Below are positions 19,201 through 27,757 of a stretch of DNA of 64,000 nucleotides, piece after piece (position 1 is the first letter of the stretch; every line of letters begins with the position of its first letter). The translations under genes and the position numbers were made by a program. Source of the stretch: Chitinophaga silvatica (GTDB lineage Bacteria; Bacteroidota; Bacteroidia; Chitinophagales; Chitinophagaceae); the NCBI RefSeq assembly GCF_003419895.1, contig NZ_QPMM01000001.1, positions 124,001 to 188,000 on the forward strand, read 5' to 3'. The notes beneath the pieces are model-generated. The model made no database searches, was not told the DNA's origin, and saw only the letters and a program-made list of their open reading frames with translations.

Positions 19201-19628
19201 TCAAAGGTATCAGTAATGTAGACATTTCTTTGAACGGTGATGGATTACAACCATTTAGTCAGGGTGGTGAAAGAGGTAACCTGCTTTCTAAAATCACCGA
19301 TCGCTGGACTCCCGATAACCCAAATCCTCATCCATTTTATCCAAGACTCACTTATGGCAACGACAATATGAACTATGCAAATAGTTCCTGGTGGGTGAAA
19401 AACGGAGCTTTTCTTCGCCTTCAGACTTTGCAGTTTGGATACACTTTCTCCAAACAGCCATGGTTAAAAAGAGCCGGCCTTTCAAATGTTTACCTCTATT
19501 TTATCGGCAATAACCTGGTTACAATTAGCGGATTTAAACTTTGGGATGTTGAATTGGGTGATGGACGTGGTTCCCAATATCCTCTTATCAAAACTTTTAA
19601 CCTGGGTGCCAAGCTCTCTTTCAGATAG
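16272..19628 (+). CDS. SusC family TonB-dependent receptor with STN signalling domain
   Basis: About 1118 residues from the ATG at 16272; an upstream in-frame TTG at 16224 is less likely because the signal peptide begins after it. Order: signal peptide ending RLYAQ; STN secretin/TonB short domain (LNVKNEKLESVLSKI to SIIISKK); carboxypeptidase-like beta domain (IKGKVIDSKEQPLPGVTI); plug with the SusC marks NAIAGRVAGI, YIRGISTF and VLKDASATAVYGVRGANGVI; then the barrel ending in KLSFR. The STN domain contacts FecR, so ligand uptake should switch on the neighbouring ECF sigma factor. The partner SusD follows after 15 bases. Confidence 0.95.
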   Translation: MNNYPRSRGRRTRILMPVRDLCTKLLFIAVFLAVSSIRLYAQTTLITLNVKNEKLESVLSKIKLQTGYSAIYENELLDHTAPITLQVTKQPLKAVLDECFKNQPLQYSLIDKSIIISKKGASKSGPDPIIIKGKVIDSKEQPLPGVTIRSKKNNANVLSKDDGSFSLSLKEANDVIIFSFVGFITQEITVNNSTTLNIVLEDQASKLADVVVVAYGQQKKVTTIGAQSSVRAEDLKLPAANLTNAIAGRVAGIIGVQRSGEPGYDNAEIYIRGISTFTNSSPLVLVDGIEREFANVDPEDIANFSVLKDASATAVYGVRGANGVILIQTKTGKPGKPMINAQYDQGYTQFTKIPKFADGVTYMQMANEAYKNSNPNDPLPKYSEDRINKTSTGEDPDLYPNVDWFDVLFKKAGQNRRARVNVNGGSENAQYYLSVGYYDEKGMYKTDELANYNNQVKFTRYNFTSNLVLKLTKSTKVDFGASGWLSNGNFPGNSAGSIWGSAYVLPPILIPPVYSNGLHSQLRTGDIFNPYNLLTQSGFSTEFRSQLWSNIRVTQDLSSILNGLSITGMFSFDNYNEHDIRRNKTVDGYLASGRDSDGNLILQQTSIGSNYLGYSRNNGGSRQFYSEAALNYKRSFGKHEVSGLLLYNQSDRQDAFAGDFISSIPYRYMGLAGRATYAYNNIYLAEANFGYNGSETFEPKKRFGFFPSFGVGYVPSEAAYFQPMLDAIQFLKLRFSYGLVGNGNIGGRRFAYISTVGGGNGGYNYGSNGVDNNIGGTDIGDYAVSVTWEKAAKSNLGIELKTFHDQVSLVVDFFREIRTGIFRQRGDVPQYEGIGSLPFANLGEIHNKGVDATLEINKQVGEVTVGFRGNFTWNRAMIINDANAPWPYPWQQRIGRKLGQRFGYTALGLYTSKEDVASSPYQTGTNMPGDIKYKDLNGDGKIDSYDQGPIGYGSIPEIVYGFGPTFNWKGWSLAGWFKGISNVDISLNGDGLQPFSQGGERGNLLSKITDRWTPDNPNPHPFYPRLTYGNDNMNYANSSWWVKNGAFLRLQTLQFGYTFSKQPWLKRAGLSNVYLYFIGNNLVTISGFKLWDVELGDGRGSQYPLIKTFNLGAKLSFR

Positions 19629-19643
19629 AATAAACCGTAAAAA

Positions 19644-21431
19644 ATGAAAAGACAACTACTATATATAACACTACTGATTTGCTTCACAGGCTTGATTTCC
19701 AGTTGTAGCAAGTACCTTGATCAGGTGCCTAACGATCGTATTACTATCGAAGAAGTATTTAAAAAGAAAGCACCTTCGGAACAATATCTGGCTAATGTAT
19801 ACAGCTATGTAGACGATGAATCTGATCAGTGGAATAGCTTTCCATGGTTTGGAAATGCAGATGAAGGCGATGTAACATGGTCTAAATATGCTACCTATGA
19901 TCTCAATATTGGCAATATGAGCGCAGGAAATGTGTTGTTCGACAAATGGGGATACTATTACAGGGGAATCCGCTCGGCAACCTATTTTATGGCGCATATT
20001 AATGAAAATGTAGAGATACGGAGCCTGAACGGACAACAACTAATAGATCAGTACCAGGCAGAAGCCAGATGTTTACGTGCTTATTATTATTTTCTCTTAA
20101 TGCGACAATTCGGCCCGGTAGTATTGGTAGGAGATAAACCTACTGAACCTGATGCCCCGGCCAGTGCCATGCAATTGCCTCGCAGTTCTTTCGACGAATG
20201 TGTCAACTACGTGAGTAATGAGCTGGATGCTGTTGCTGCCGTTCTTCCCTTAGTTCCTGTTAGTAATGGTCAGCCAAGCGATCTGGAAGGTGGACGCATG
20301 ACTAAAGGAATTGCACTGGCTATTAAAGCAAGGTTATTACTGTATGCAGCAAGTCCTCTTTATAATGGGAATACCGAGATGGCAGGCTTTAAAGACCTGG
20401 AAGGAAAGAACCTGATTTCACAAACCTTCGACAAGGAAAAGTGGAAACGTGCTGCAGATGCTGCGAAAGCAGTAATAGATATGAGACAATATACTTTATA
20501 TAAAGACCCGGGAGGTGATGTGAAAAAATCATTACAGGGTATTTTCTCCCAAGGATGGAACAGTGAACAAATTTTTGTAAGAAAAAGCAATAACCTGCCA
20601 ACCTGGGACGTGCATTGTATGCCCCGGCAGGCCGGAGGATGGTGTGGTCTGGCTCCCACCCAGGAGCAGGTAGATGCTTATTTCATGAAAGATGGTAAAT
20701 CTATTCTTGAATCAGATTTATACTCTGAAAGTGGATTTACCACAGAGAACGGTGTGAAGGTTTTTAATATGTATCAGAACCGTGAACCACGTTTTTATAC
20801 AGATATTACCTATAATAACTGTATGTATCAGGGCGGAAATATGCAATCGACAGTGCCGATTAACTTCTTTATTTCCGGCCCTAATGGAAAAAATGGTCAT
20901 CCTACCGATTGGTCTAAAACCGGTTACCTGGTTCGCAAAAACGTATCTCCACAAACCAACGATGGTTCCGGGGGTAATGGTCGCAGGCAGAACAGACCCA
21001 TTATTCTTTTCCGTTTAGGAGAAATTTATTTGGATTATGTAGAAGCCCTGAACGAGTATGAACCCGGAAATTCTGATATTCTTCTGTACCTGAATGCTAT
21101 CCGCGAGCGCGCTGGTATTCCTATGTATGGTGCAGGTGCCAATGCTTTACCTATCCCGGTTTCTCAGATAGAAGTAAGAAAAAAAATCAGGGATGAACGT
21201 CGTGTAGAACTGGCTTTTGAATGTCACCGCTGGTTCGATATACGTCGCTGGAAAATTGCTGCTTCTGTAATGGGAAATGTACACGGAATGGATATTAACA
21301 AAGACAACGACGACTTTTATAAGAGAAGCATTGCAGCAATCCACTTATTTTCTTCTGCAAACTATTGGTTTCCTATCAGCCAGTATGAAATGGATAGAGG
21401 CAGAATAATCGTTCAGAATCCTGGCTGGTAA
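19644..21431 (+). CDS. SusD/RagB family nutrient-binding lipoprotein
   Basis: A 595-residue SusD-family lipoprotein. Lipoprotein signal with Cys21 (ISSC), then the classic SKYLDQVPNDRIT start. AEARCLRAYYYFLLMRQFGPVVLV is the conserved SusD TPR segment, and DERRVELAFECHRWFDIRRW is the strongly conserved C-terminal block. It is the surface lid for the STN-SusC protein encoded 15 bases upstream. A DUF1735/discoidin lipoprotein follows after about 30 bases. Confidence 0.95.
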   Translation: MKRQLLYITLLICFTGLISSCSKYLDQVPNDRITIEEVFKKKAPSEQYLANVYSYVDDESDQWNSFPWFGNADEGDVTWSKYATYDLNIGNMSAGNVLFDKWGYYYRGIRSATYFMAHINENVEIRSLNGQQLIDQYQAEARCLRAYYYFLLMRQFGPVVLVGDKPTEPDAPASAMQLPRSSFDECVNYVSNELDAVAAVLPLVPVSNGQPSDLEGGRMTKGIALAIKARLLLYAASPLYNGNTEMAGFKDLEGKNLISQTFDKEKWKRAADAAKAVIDMRQYTLYKDPGGDVKKSLQGIFSQGWNSEQIFVRKSNNLPTWDVHCMPRQAGGWCGLAPTQEQVDAYFMKDGKSILESDLYSESGFTTENGVKVFNMYQNREPRFYTDITYNNCMYQGGNMQSTVPINFFISGPNGKNGHPTDWSKTGYLVRKNVSPQTNDGSGGNGRRQNRPIILFRLGEIYLDYVEALNEYEPGNSDILLYLNAIRERAGIPMYGAGANALPIPVSQIEVRKKIRDERRVELAFECHRWFDIRRWKIAASVMGNVHGMDINKDNDDFYKRSIAAIHLFSSANYWFPISQYEMDRGRIIVQNPGW

Positions 21432-21464
21432 TAGCCTTTTTTCAAGGTGTCAAAATTCAATATT

Positions 21465-22412
21465 ATGTCAATCAACCAACTCTATATAATTTGTTTATTA
21501 TTTACCTGTACAATCCTCAATGCCTGTAAGGATAAATATGAGCTGCCAGATCAGCCTTTATCTGCTTACAATAAGGTGTATATACCTCAGGGGGTGAATG
21601 GGATTAAGGCTTATACACTGAAAATAGCAGATACTGCCCAAACAATACTCTATTCCGCTAACTACGGAGGTGTAGAATATCCGGGTGCTGATATCCAGGT
21701 GAATTTTGCCGTCAATAATCAACTGGTAGATAGCATCAACAATATAAATAATACCAGCTATGCTGTAATGCCTGATGAAAGCTATGAGTTTGTTACATCT
21801 GCTGTTATTAAACAGGGTACACTGGGAACTGGAGCACTGGCCCTAAAAATAAAAACCAGCGGAGAAAATGCGCCTCAGATGCTTAAAGATTATCTGTTAC
21901 CAATTGTGATCAGCAGTAGCTCCGGTGAAATAAACAAAGCATTGAGCGTTACTTTTTTTAAAATTACTATACAACCTGAAATGTACGATAGAACAAACTG
22001 GACGATTGCCGGATTTTCTTCTGAGGAAGCAAGTGGAGAAGGACCTAAGAATGGTAAGGCTATCTTTGTTCTCGACAATGATCCTTCTTCTTTCTGGCAT
22101 ACGCAATGGCTTGGTGCTAGTCCTGGCCCTCCACATTATTTGATTATTGATATGGGCGAAACTAAAACAATTCATGGATTGGCATTAACTCCTCGTCAAT
22201 CCGATAACAGCGGTAAACCTGAAGAGTTGGCACTGGAAACGAGCATGGATAATGTTACATGGCAACAGGCCGGAGAATTTACCATGACCAACTCAAAAGA
22301 TGAACAACTGAAAGTAATGAATTCGTATAACCAGGCCCGTTATTTCAAAGTGATAATTAAAAAAAGTTATAGTGCAACGTATACGCATCTGGCCGAATTA
22401 AAAGCCTTCTGA
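21465..22412 (+). CDS. DUF1735 plus F5/8-type-C (discoidin-like) surface lipoprotein
   Basis: 315 residues from the ATG at 21465, chosen over the upstream GTG at 21447 because it starts the signal peptide directly. Lipobox LNAC marks the lipidated Cys near residue 21. Residues about 25-165 resemble the DUF1735 (BT_3987 N-terminal) domain. Residues about 175-315 form a discoidin-like beta-sandwich (NWTIAGFSSEEASG, FVLDNDPSSFWHTQW, HYLIIDMGETKTIHGLALTPRQ, RYFKVII). Such proteins are carbohydrate-binding surface glycan-binding lipoproteins beside SusD. It closes the operon, which has no glycoside hydrolase. Confidence 0.85.
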   Translation: MSINQLYIICLLFTCTILNACKDKYELPDQPLSAYNKVYIPQGVNGIKAYTLKIADTAQTILYSANYGGVEYPGADIQVNFAVNNQLVDSINNINNTSYAVMPDESYEFVTSAVIKQGTLGTGALALKIKTSGENAPQMLKDYLLPIVISSSSGEINKALSVTFFKITIQPEMYDRTNWTIAGFSSEEASGEGPKNGKAIFVLDNDPSSFWHTQWLGASPGPPHYLIIDMGETKTIHGLALTPRQSDNSGKPEELALETSMDNVTWQQAGEFTMTNSKDEQLKVMNSYNQARYFKVIIKKSYSATYTHLAELKAF

Positions 22413-22431
22413 TACAGTTTCTGAACAATGT

Positions 22432-22473
22432 AAAAAACAAAAAGGGTCTGGCAATCAGACCCTTCTGTTTTTG
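22432..22473. terminator. Bidirectional terminator
   Basis: A perfect stem AAGGGTCTG / CAGACCCTT with loop GCAAT. An A-run lies on the left and CTGTTTTTG on the right, between the convergent SusD-linked lipoprotein gene and the MG2-domain gene. Confidence 0.85.
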
Positions 22474-22485
22474 TATAAGTTACTA

Positions 22486-24936
22486 TTAATACTCCTTCTC
22501 GAAACGACCTACATTTCCATTCTCTCCGATTCCTTCAACCACAACTCTGAATTTTTTAGTCATATCGTTATTGTAAAACTCTACTCTGGCAGTATGTGTA
22601 AGTGTATCTACCACTACATTCGGGTTCCAGTAAAGAGTTAAACGTTTATCAGGTAAAGAGTGTACTTCTTTTTTTACTGAATAGTCTGGTGAATAGAATT
22701 CTTTATAAATAGTATACCCGGCTTTTTTGTAGAGAGTAAAACCACGGATACTCGGATCATTTCTTACAACAGCATCATTACCGCGTTTGGTGTAGATAGC
22801 GATGGCTCCATTGGCTCCACCACCAAAACCACCCATAAACGGAGGACGGAAAACTTTTACAAAGGCTATATCCTGCATAGAAATAGTACTGATCATACTA
22901 ACATCCGACTGCATCTCATTCAGATATAATGTTGGAGCCCCGCCTCTCCAGGAGAGAGATGGATTGTTATAGTCACCGGTAATTTGTAATCCGGCAACTT
23001 TAGATTGCAGATATTGGAATACGTTCAGCGCAGTTGGATTTTCACTTGTCAGATCAAAAGAATAACCATCGCCGGTGAACATACCGGTTGTATAGCGTTT
23101 TTCAGCGGTTTCCTGTGGTTTTGCCTTCTTTGCATTAACATTTACTTCCTGCAACATCACCGTTTTACTGTTGATTGCACGGTTTACCTTATTCAGGTCT
23201 GATGCTGTGGTCAGGAATTGTTTTAAAATGTTGTTATCAACAGGAGGTGGTAACTTTAATGGAGACGGGAGCTTAATCTGCGTTGGCCTTTCGAAGAAGT
23301 GATTTTCAATTTTTACATTGACATCTGTTTTTTTTCCGGTTTCATTTCCCTGATAATAAATAAGGGCAGTATCCATAAATATCATTTGTGGAATACTAAA
23401 CTCACCTTTATCATCGAGTGGGGCCTGTGCAAATGAAGTAGTACTGTCTACCGGTATTTTAATCATGAAATCTATTCTTCCGTTCTGAAGCGGGCGGCCG
23501 TTGAGATAGGTAGCTTTACCTTTCAGCGACAAGCCTTGCTCAAATGGATATTTGATTTCAGGGAATTGGTTATTGGCGATTTTTTCCCAGCTAAACTTTC
23601 TCCAACCATTAGTCATCATCACTAAATCCAGCGCTTTTAATGTACTTGCAGAATCATTTCTGAAATACCAGGCCGGATTATATACGAATCCTTTGATGTC
23701 GGAAGTCAGTAACAGATTTGAAATAATATTATTGGCATTTTTCGTAACCGGTACAGCATCAGCATCTGTTACAGCGATGGAAATACTGGTTTGAATTGTA
23801 TCAGGTAATCTGAATTCCAATGCATTTTTAGTTCTTGGTTCCTTATGTGTATCAGCATCCAGAACATCTATATCCAACAGATCATTTTTACGGATGAAAG
23901 CTAATCTTTCAGCAACCGGTAGACCGTTTTTAGCAAAAAGACTTACCTGTAAAATCCCTGATGGTAATACATCTGTTGGAATAAAGCCGCTGATTCTGCC
24001 TTCCCCTACGTTTAAAATGGCCTTGTAAACAAGTTGGTTTCCCATCTGTGCAATGATAGCCAGCTCATTAAAGGTAGAATCATCTGAATTTGCGGGAACT
24101 GCCTGGAAGAAAATACGGCTTCCTTTATTAAATACTTTCAAGGAAGCTCCTTTTGTAACAGGGGCAGGAAGCGCAAATGTTTGGGTTTGACCTTTGGCAG
24201 TTTTTACAGTTGCACGGAATATATCATCACTTCCATCCGGGGTGACATCGAAAGTTCCCATCCCATCGTGTAAAGTACTTATTACTGCATTGCTGTTTTT
24301 ACCTTTTACGGTTCCTGATACTGCAATAGGGTATCCATTATTATCTATTGCCTTAAATGCAACAGTATTGGACTGACCGCTAATCAGGTTTCCACCTTCC
24401 GGAAAGAATTGTACTGCAAAGTCACTAACCACCAAACTATCTGAGGCTGCTTTCTTATTGGAGTCGAAAACTTCTATTGATCTGGTGAAAAAGAATTCAG
24501 GATCGAAATTCAGCATCCAGGAAGTGTAGGCTCTGATCTGATATTCTCCCGGCTTCTGCGTTTCTGGTAAATCAAAATATCCGGATGAAGTTCCGGCGCC
24601 TACTGCAAACAATTTTTTCTGAACGATGTTGTTGCTCTTATCCAGCAGTTCTACATATAAGTTGGTAGCCTGTAGGTCTGGAACTCCCTGAAGGGTAAGG
24701 TAGCCTTTGAACCAAATGGTTTCTCCGGCGGCATAGTAATCCTTATCCAGGTGGAGATAAACTTTTTCTGTTGGAAAACGGCTGTCGTACGTTTGTAATG
24801 CTTTGATCAATCTATCCGACCAGTCGGCTGGTTCAGGGAAAACAGCCAATGCGCTTGCTGCTCCAGTTAGCATAAGTACCGCAGGGATCATCCATTTTAA
24901 CGAAAAATAACTTTTCTTCTTCCGGTTTGGTTGCAT
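22486..24936 (-). CDS. MG2-domain protein with C-terminal TonB-receptor plug-like domain
   Basis: An 816-residue secreted protein. An N-terminal hydrophobic signal (ILMLTGAASALA-like, near residues 15-31) is followed by an alpha-2-macroglobulin MG2-type domain (FPTEKVYLHLDKDYYAAGETIWFKGYLT and YLFDLPETQKPGEYQIRAY-type strands). Several beta-sandwich regions come next. A plug-like domain lies at about 640-740 (NVFQYLQSKVAGLQI, PTLYLNEMQSD, ANGAIAIYTKRG). There is no beta-barrel, so it cannot be a transporter itself. Such MG2/plug proteins are common and poorly understood in Bacteroidota; they may act at the outer membrane. It is monocistronic. Confidence 0.8.
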   Translation of the reverse strand: MQPNRKKKSYFSLKWMIPAVLMLTGAASALAVFPEPADWSDRLIKALQTYDSRFPTEKVYLHLDKDYYAAGETIWFKGYLTLQGVPDLQATNLYVELLDKSNNIVQKKLFAVGAGTSSGYFDLPETQKPGEYQIRAYTSWMLNFDPEFFFTRSIEVFDSNKKAASDSLVVSDFAVQFFPEGGNLISGQSNTVAFKAIDNNGYPIAVSGTVKGKNSNAVISTLHDGMGTFDVTPDGSDDIFRATVKTAKGQTQTFALPAPVTKGASLKVFNKGSRIFFQAVPANSDDSTFNELAIIAQMGNQLVYKAILNVGEGRISGFIPTDVLPSGILQVSLFAKNGLPVAERLAFIRKNDLLDIDVLDADTHKEPRTKNALEFRLPDTIQTSISIAVTDADAVPVTKNANNIISNLLLTSDIKGFVYNPAWYFRNDSASTLKALDLVMMTNGWRKFSWEKIANNQFPEIKYPFEQGLSLKGKATYLNGRPLQNGRIDFMIKIPVDSTTSFAQAPLDDKGEFSIPQMIFMDTALIYYQGNETGKKTDVNVKIENHFFERPTQIKLPSPLKLPPPVDNNILKQFLTTASDLNKVNRAINSKTVMLQEVNVNAKKAKPQETAEKRYTTGMFTGDGYSFDLTSENPTALNVFQYLQSKVAGLQITGDYNNPSLSWRGGAPTLYLNEMQSDVSMISTISMQDIAFVKVFRPPFMGGFGGGANGAIAIYTKRGNDAVVRNDPSIRGFTLYKKAGYTIYKEFYSPDYSVKKEVHSLPDKRLTLYWNPNVVVDTLTHTARVEFYNNDMTKKFRVVVEGIGENGNVGRFEKEY

Positions 24937-25057
24937 GCAATAGATTTTGTGCCAAAATAATGTGTGTAAATATATAAACTTCCCTAAAGTTTAATCGATA
25001 AGATTACGACAGGTTTGCTATTATTGCGTGGCCAAGATAAGTTTTAACAAGATTTTA

Positions 25058-26296
25058 ATGAGCGTAGAACAAAAACAATTAGTAGTGGCGGGTGGGGGAG
25101 CAGCCGGATTTTTTTGTGCAGTAAATGCCGCCCGGATGGCTCCTGGCCTGAAAGTAATTCTACTGGAGAAAACAGGTAAACTGCTGTCTAAAGTCAAAGT
25201 CAGCGGAGGAGGAAGATGTAATGTAACCCACAATGCTCCGGATATAGCCTATATGTCAAAGCGTTATCCACGAGGACAACATTTCGTAAAAAAGGCTTTT
25301 TCCAGGTTTTTTGTTCCCGATACCTTGTCGTGGTACCGCGATCGGGGCGTGAAAATAAAGGCGGAAGAGGATGGGAGAATGTTTCCTGTTACCGATTCGT
25401 CTGAAACTATTATTCAATGTCTGCTTAAAGAAGCGGATGCTTACAATATAAGTATTCGTACTAATACCGAATTATTAGCTGTTACTCGCCAGACTTCGGG
25501 GAAATGGAAACTTAAGGTTTCGAACGGTGAGCTGGTGGCAGATTATTTATGTATCGCCGCCGGTGGTTATGCAATGAATGAGAAGTTCAACTGGCTGCGG
25601 GATACAGGGCATAATATTATTCCTCCGGCACCTTCCTTGTTTACATTTAATATGCCGGGTAACCCTATTACTCAGTTAATGGGGGTGGCAACAACTGCTC
25701 ATATAAAGATAGCAGGTACCAAATTGCAGGAACAGGGTCCTCTGCTTATCACCCATTGGGGAATGAGCGGGCCGGCTATTCTGCGCCTTTCGGCATGGGG
25801 AGCCAGAGACCTTCAGGCAATTAACTATACTTTTAATGCTATTGTAAATTGGCTGCCAGAGTTCAATGAGAATACACTCAGAGAAACCTGGACTGAATAC
25901 CGGCAGGAATTAGGCAAACAAAAAATATTTAATAAGAACCCCTTTGGGCTACCACAGCGATTATGGCAGTTTTTACTGCAGCAGGCAGGAATAAATGAAG
26001 AATTGAGATGGGCTGATTTAGCTGCAAAAGACCAGAATAAACTGATCAAATTACTGACAGTTATGGAGTTCCCGGTTAAGGGGAAAACGACCTTTAAAGA
26101 GGAATTTGTAACCTGTGGAGGGGTTTCACTCTCAGAAATTGACCCTGCTACCATGGAAAGTAAATTACAGAGTGATTTATACTTTGCAGGAGAGGTAATG
26201 GATGTGGATGGGATTACGGGAGGATTCAATTTCCAACACGCCTGGACCAGCGGATACGTGGCCGCTACAGCGATTGCCGGGAAGGCTAATTTATAG
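25058..26296 (+). CDS. BaiN/RdsA-like (HI0933 family) NAD(P)/FAD-dependent oxidoreductase
   Basis: 412 residues from the ATG at 25058; the upstream GTG at 25028 adds ten residues without homology. The FAD-binding Rossmann motif GGGAAGFFCAVNAAR is at about residues 11-25. The family fingerprint KVSGGGRCNVTHN follows, with DGRMFPVTDSS and the C-terminal FAD block YFAGEVMDVDGITGGFNFQHAW. The HI0933/YhiN family is a flavoprotein group of mostly unknown substrate; BaiN of clostridia acts in bile acid metabolism. It is cytosolic and monocistronic. Its stop codon runs straight into a genome repeat. Confidence 0.93.
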   Translation: MSVEQKQLVVAGGGAAGFFCAVNAARMAPGLKVILLEKTGKLLSKVKVSGGGRCNVTHNAPDIAYMSKRYPRGQHFVKKAFSRFFVPDTLSWYRDRGVKIKAEEDGRMFPVTDSSETIIQCLLKEADAYNISIRTNTELLAVTRQTSGKWKLKVSNGELVADYLCIAAGGYAMNEKFNWLRDTGHNIIPPAPSLFTFNMPGNPITQLMGVATTAHIKIAGTKLQEQGPLLITHWGMSGPAILRLSAWGARDLQAINYTFNAIVNWLPEFNENTLRETWTEYRQELGKQKIFNKNPFGLPQRLWQFLLQQAGINEELRWADLAAKDQNKLIKLLTVMEFPVKGKTTFKEEFVTCGGVSLSEIDPATMESKLQSDLYFAGEVMDVDGITGGFNFQHAWTSGYVAATAIAGKANL

Positions 26297-26498
26297 CTCG
26301 CAGGCTCGCTTTTTCTCGCAGAGGAGAAAAGATTAATATTAAGAAGGATAAGGATTATAGCGAATGTGTTTAAGGATTACTGGTAGGTTTCAAAAATGTT
26401 ATAAACCACTCAGCAGCTCTTAAAAATATTCACTTTAATCCTTATCCTTCTTAATATTAATCTTTTCTCCTCTGCGAGAAACAAACGAGCAACGCTCG
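26296..26498. repeat. Palindromic repeat element between convergent genes, with 46-bp perfect inverted arms
   Basis: The left arm is 26312-26357 and the right arm 26436-26481. The arms are exact reverse complements over 46 bases with a 78-base spacer. The left arm is preceded by GCTCGCAGGCTCGC (26296-26309), which begins inside the stop codon of the flavoprotein gene. The right arm is followed by AACGAGC-AAC-GCTCGTT, ending close to the stop of the convergent deoxynucleoside kinase gene. The core AGATTAATATTAA also occurs at 32629-32683 and 39824-39864, so this is a dispersed family. It can form a very stable hairpin and may act as a bidirectional terminator. Confidence 0.85.
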
Positions 26499-27128
26499 TT
26501 ACAATTTCAAGTAATGAACACCTGGCGTATATTCTTCTTCCAATGCATTCAGGAGTTTCCGGAAATCGTCGGGGTTGTGCAGAAAATCAACACGGGTAGT
26601 ATCTATAACCAACGTACGTACCGGGTGTTGTTTGATATATTGCATATAAGTATCATGTACGCTCAGTAAGTATTCATCCGGGATCTGTTGCTCGTATGAA
26701 CGGTTGCGATGCTTAATATTTTCCTGGAGTTTGTTGATAGGCGCATTCAGATAAATCAATAATTCTGGTTGCACCAGTTGTGGATTAATTATATCGAAGA
26801 GTTTCTGATATAAGGCATATTCTTCGCTGGGAAGATTCACTTTCGCAAATAACAGGCTTTTGATGAAAAGATAATCAGAAATAATAACGTTACTAAACAG
26901 GTCGAGCGATTGAAGTACTTCCTTAAGTTGTTTATACCTTTCTGCCATGAAAAACAATTCCAGCGGAAAGGCATATTGTTGAGGGCGTTCGTAAAAGAGG
27001 GGTAAAAAAGGATTATCGGCAAATTCTTCCAGTATAAGCCTGGCCTGGAAATGCTCGGAAAGCATTGTGGCCAAAGTGGTTTTACCGGCGCCTATATTTC
27101 CTTCAACTGTTATAAATCTATATTTCAT
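26499..27128 (-). CDS. Deoxynucleoside kinase
   Basis: A 209-residue deoxynucleoside kinase-family enzyme of nucleotide salvage. P-loop GNIGAGKT is at 10-17, the DRY-like catalytic region is at FSNVIISDY, and the lid region is NIKHRNRSYEQQIP. The length and layout fit bacterial dAdo/dGuo-type kinases, but the specificity cannot be read. folK lies upstream on the same strand with a 57-base gap, so the two may be co-transcribed. Its 3' end abuts the palindromic repeat element. Confidence 0.9.
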   Translation of the reverse strand: MKYRFITVEGNIGAGKTTLATMLSEHFQARLILEEFADNPFLPLFYERPQQYAFPLELFFMAERYKQLKEVLQSLDLFSNVIISDYLFIKSLLFAKVNLPSEEYALYQKLFDIINPQLVQPELLIYLNAPINKLQENIKHRNRSYEQQIPDEYLLSVHDTYMQYIKQHPVRTLVIDTTRVDFLHNPDDFRKLLNALEEEYTPGVHYLKL

Positions 27129-27185
27129 GAAAATCTTTTTAATTTTTTCGGGAGATGACCTTAGCGAATTAAGACCAGCTCCTTT

Positions 27186-27671
27186 CTATCCGTCGATTCG
27201 TTTAGCTGGTAAAGTATCTATGCATTCGGCAGCCAGTTCCCGGATCGGGAGCTTTATTACCGGGTGCACATAATCAGGAATGATTTCCAGCAATGGCACC
27301 AGTACGAAATTTCGTAAATGCATCCGGGGATGTGGAACCCTTAATTCGGGTAAGGAAATGATATCGTCATTAAAGAAGATAAGATCAATATCAATTACCC
27401 TGGCTCCCCATTTTTCCTGGCGAATACGACCGATTTCTCTTTCTATATCTAAAAGTGTATGCAGTAACGTTAGTGCGTCTAAAGACGTGTGTATCATAAG
27501 TGCCTGATTCAGGTAGTCTGGCTGATCTACCGATCCCCAGGGAGCAGTTTGATACAAGGCAGAAATTTTGAGCACCGGGCCTGCTTTTTGTGCTATTAGC
27601 TGCACTGCTTTTGAAAGGTTGGAAATCCGGTCTCCCAGATTGCCACCTATAAGTAATATTGCTGTATTCAT
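27186..27671 (-). CDS. folK: 2-amino-4-hydroxy-6-hydroxymethyldihydropteridine pyrophosphokinase
   Basis: 161 residues from the ATG at 27671; an in-frame TTG at 27689 is possible but weaker. HPPK motifs include LIGGNLGDRISNL at the start, YQTAPWG, and the signature RVIDIDLIFFNDD followed by PHPRMHLRNFVLVPLLEI. It transfers pyrophosphate from ATP to the pterin in folate synthesis. It is cytosolic. The divergent sppA gene starts 87 bases away, and the deoxynucleoside kinase gene follows downstream. Confidence 0.95.
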   Translation of the reverse strand: MNTAILLIGGNLGDRISNLSKAVQLIAQKAGPVLKISALYQTAPWGSVDQPDYLNQALMIHTSLDALTLLHTLLDIEREIGRIRQEKWGARVIDIDLIFFNDDIISLPELRVPHPRMHLRNFVLVPLLEIIPDYVHPVIKLPIRELAAECIDTLPAKRIDG

Positions 27672-27705
27672 GTAGATTTCAGGCCCCAAAAGTAGCCATA
27701 TTCCT

Positions 27706-27713
27706 TATTTTTG
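27706..27713 (+). promoter_or_regulatory. Putative -7 element of sppA
   Basis: TATTTTTG matches the Bacteroidota consensus TAnnTTTG and lies 45 bases before the sppA start. No clear -33 element is visible. Confidence 0.4.
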
Positions 27714-27757
27714 AAAAAATGTATCTTTCCATTTCATTTTCATATTAACCAAACAGT

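Noticed and set aside
26296-26498. Possible insertion sequence
   Set aside because: The inverted arms are long, but the 78-base interior encodes nothing and no target-site duplication was found. It is reported as a repeat instead.
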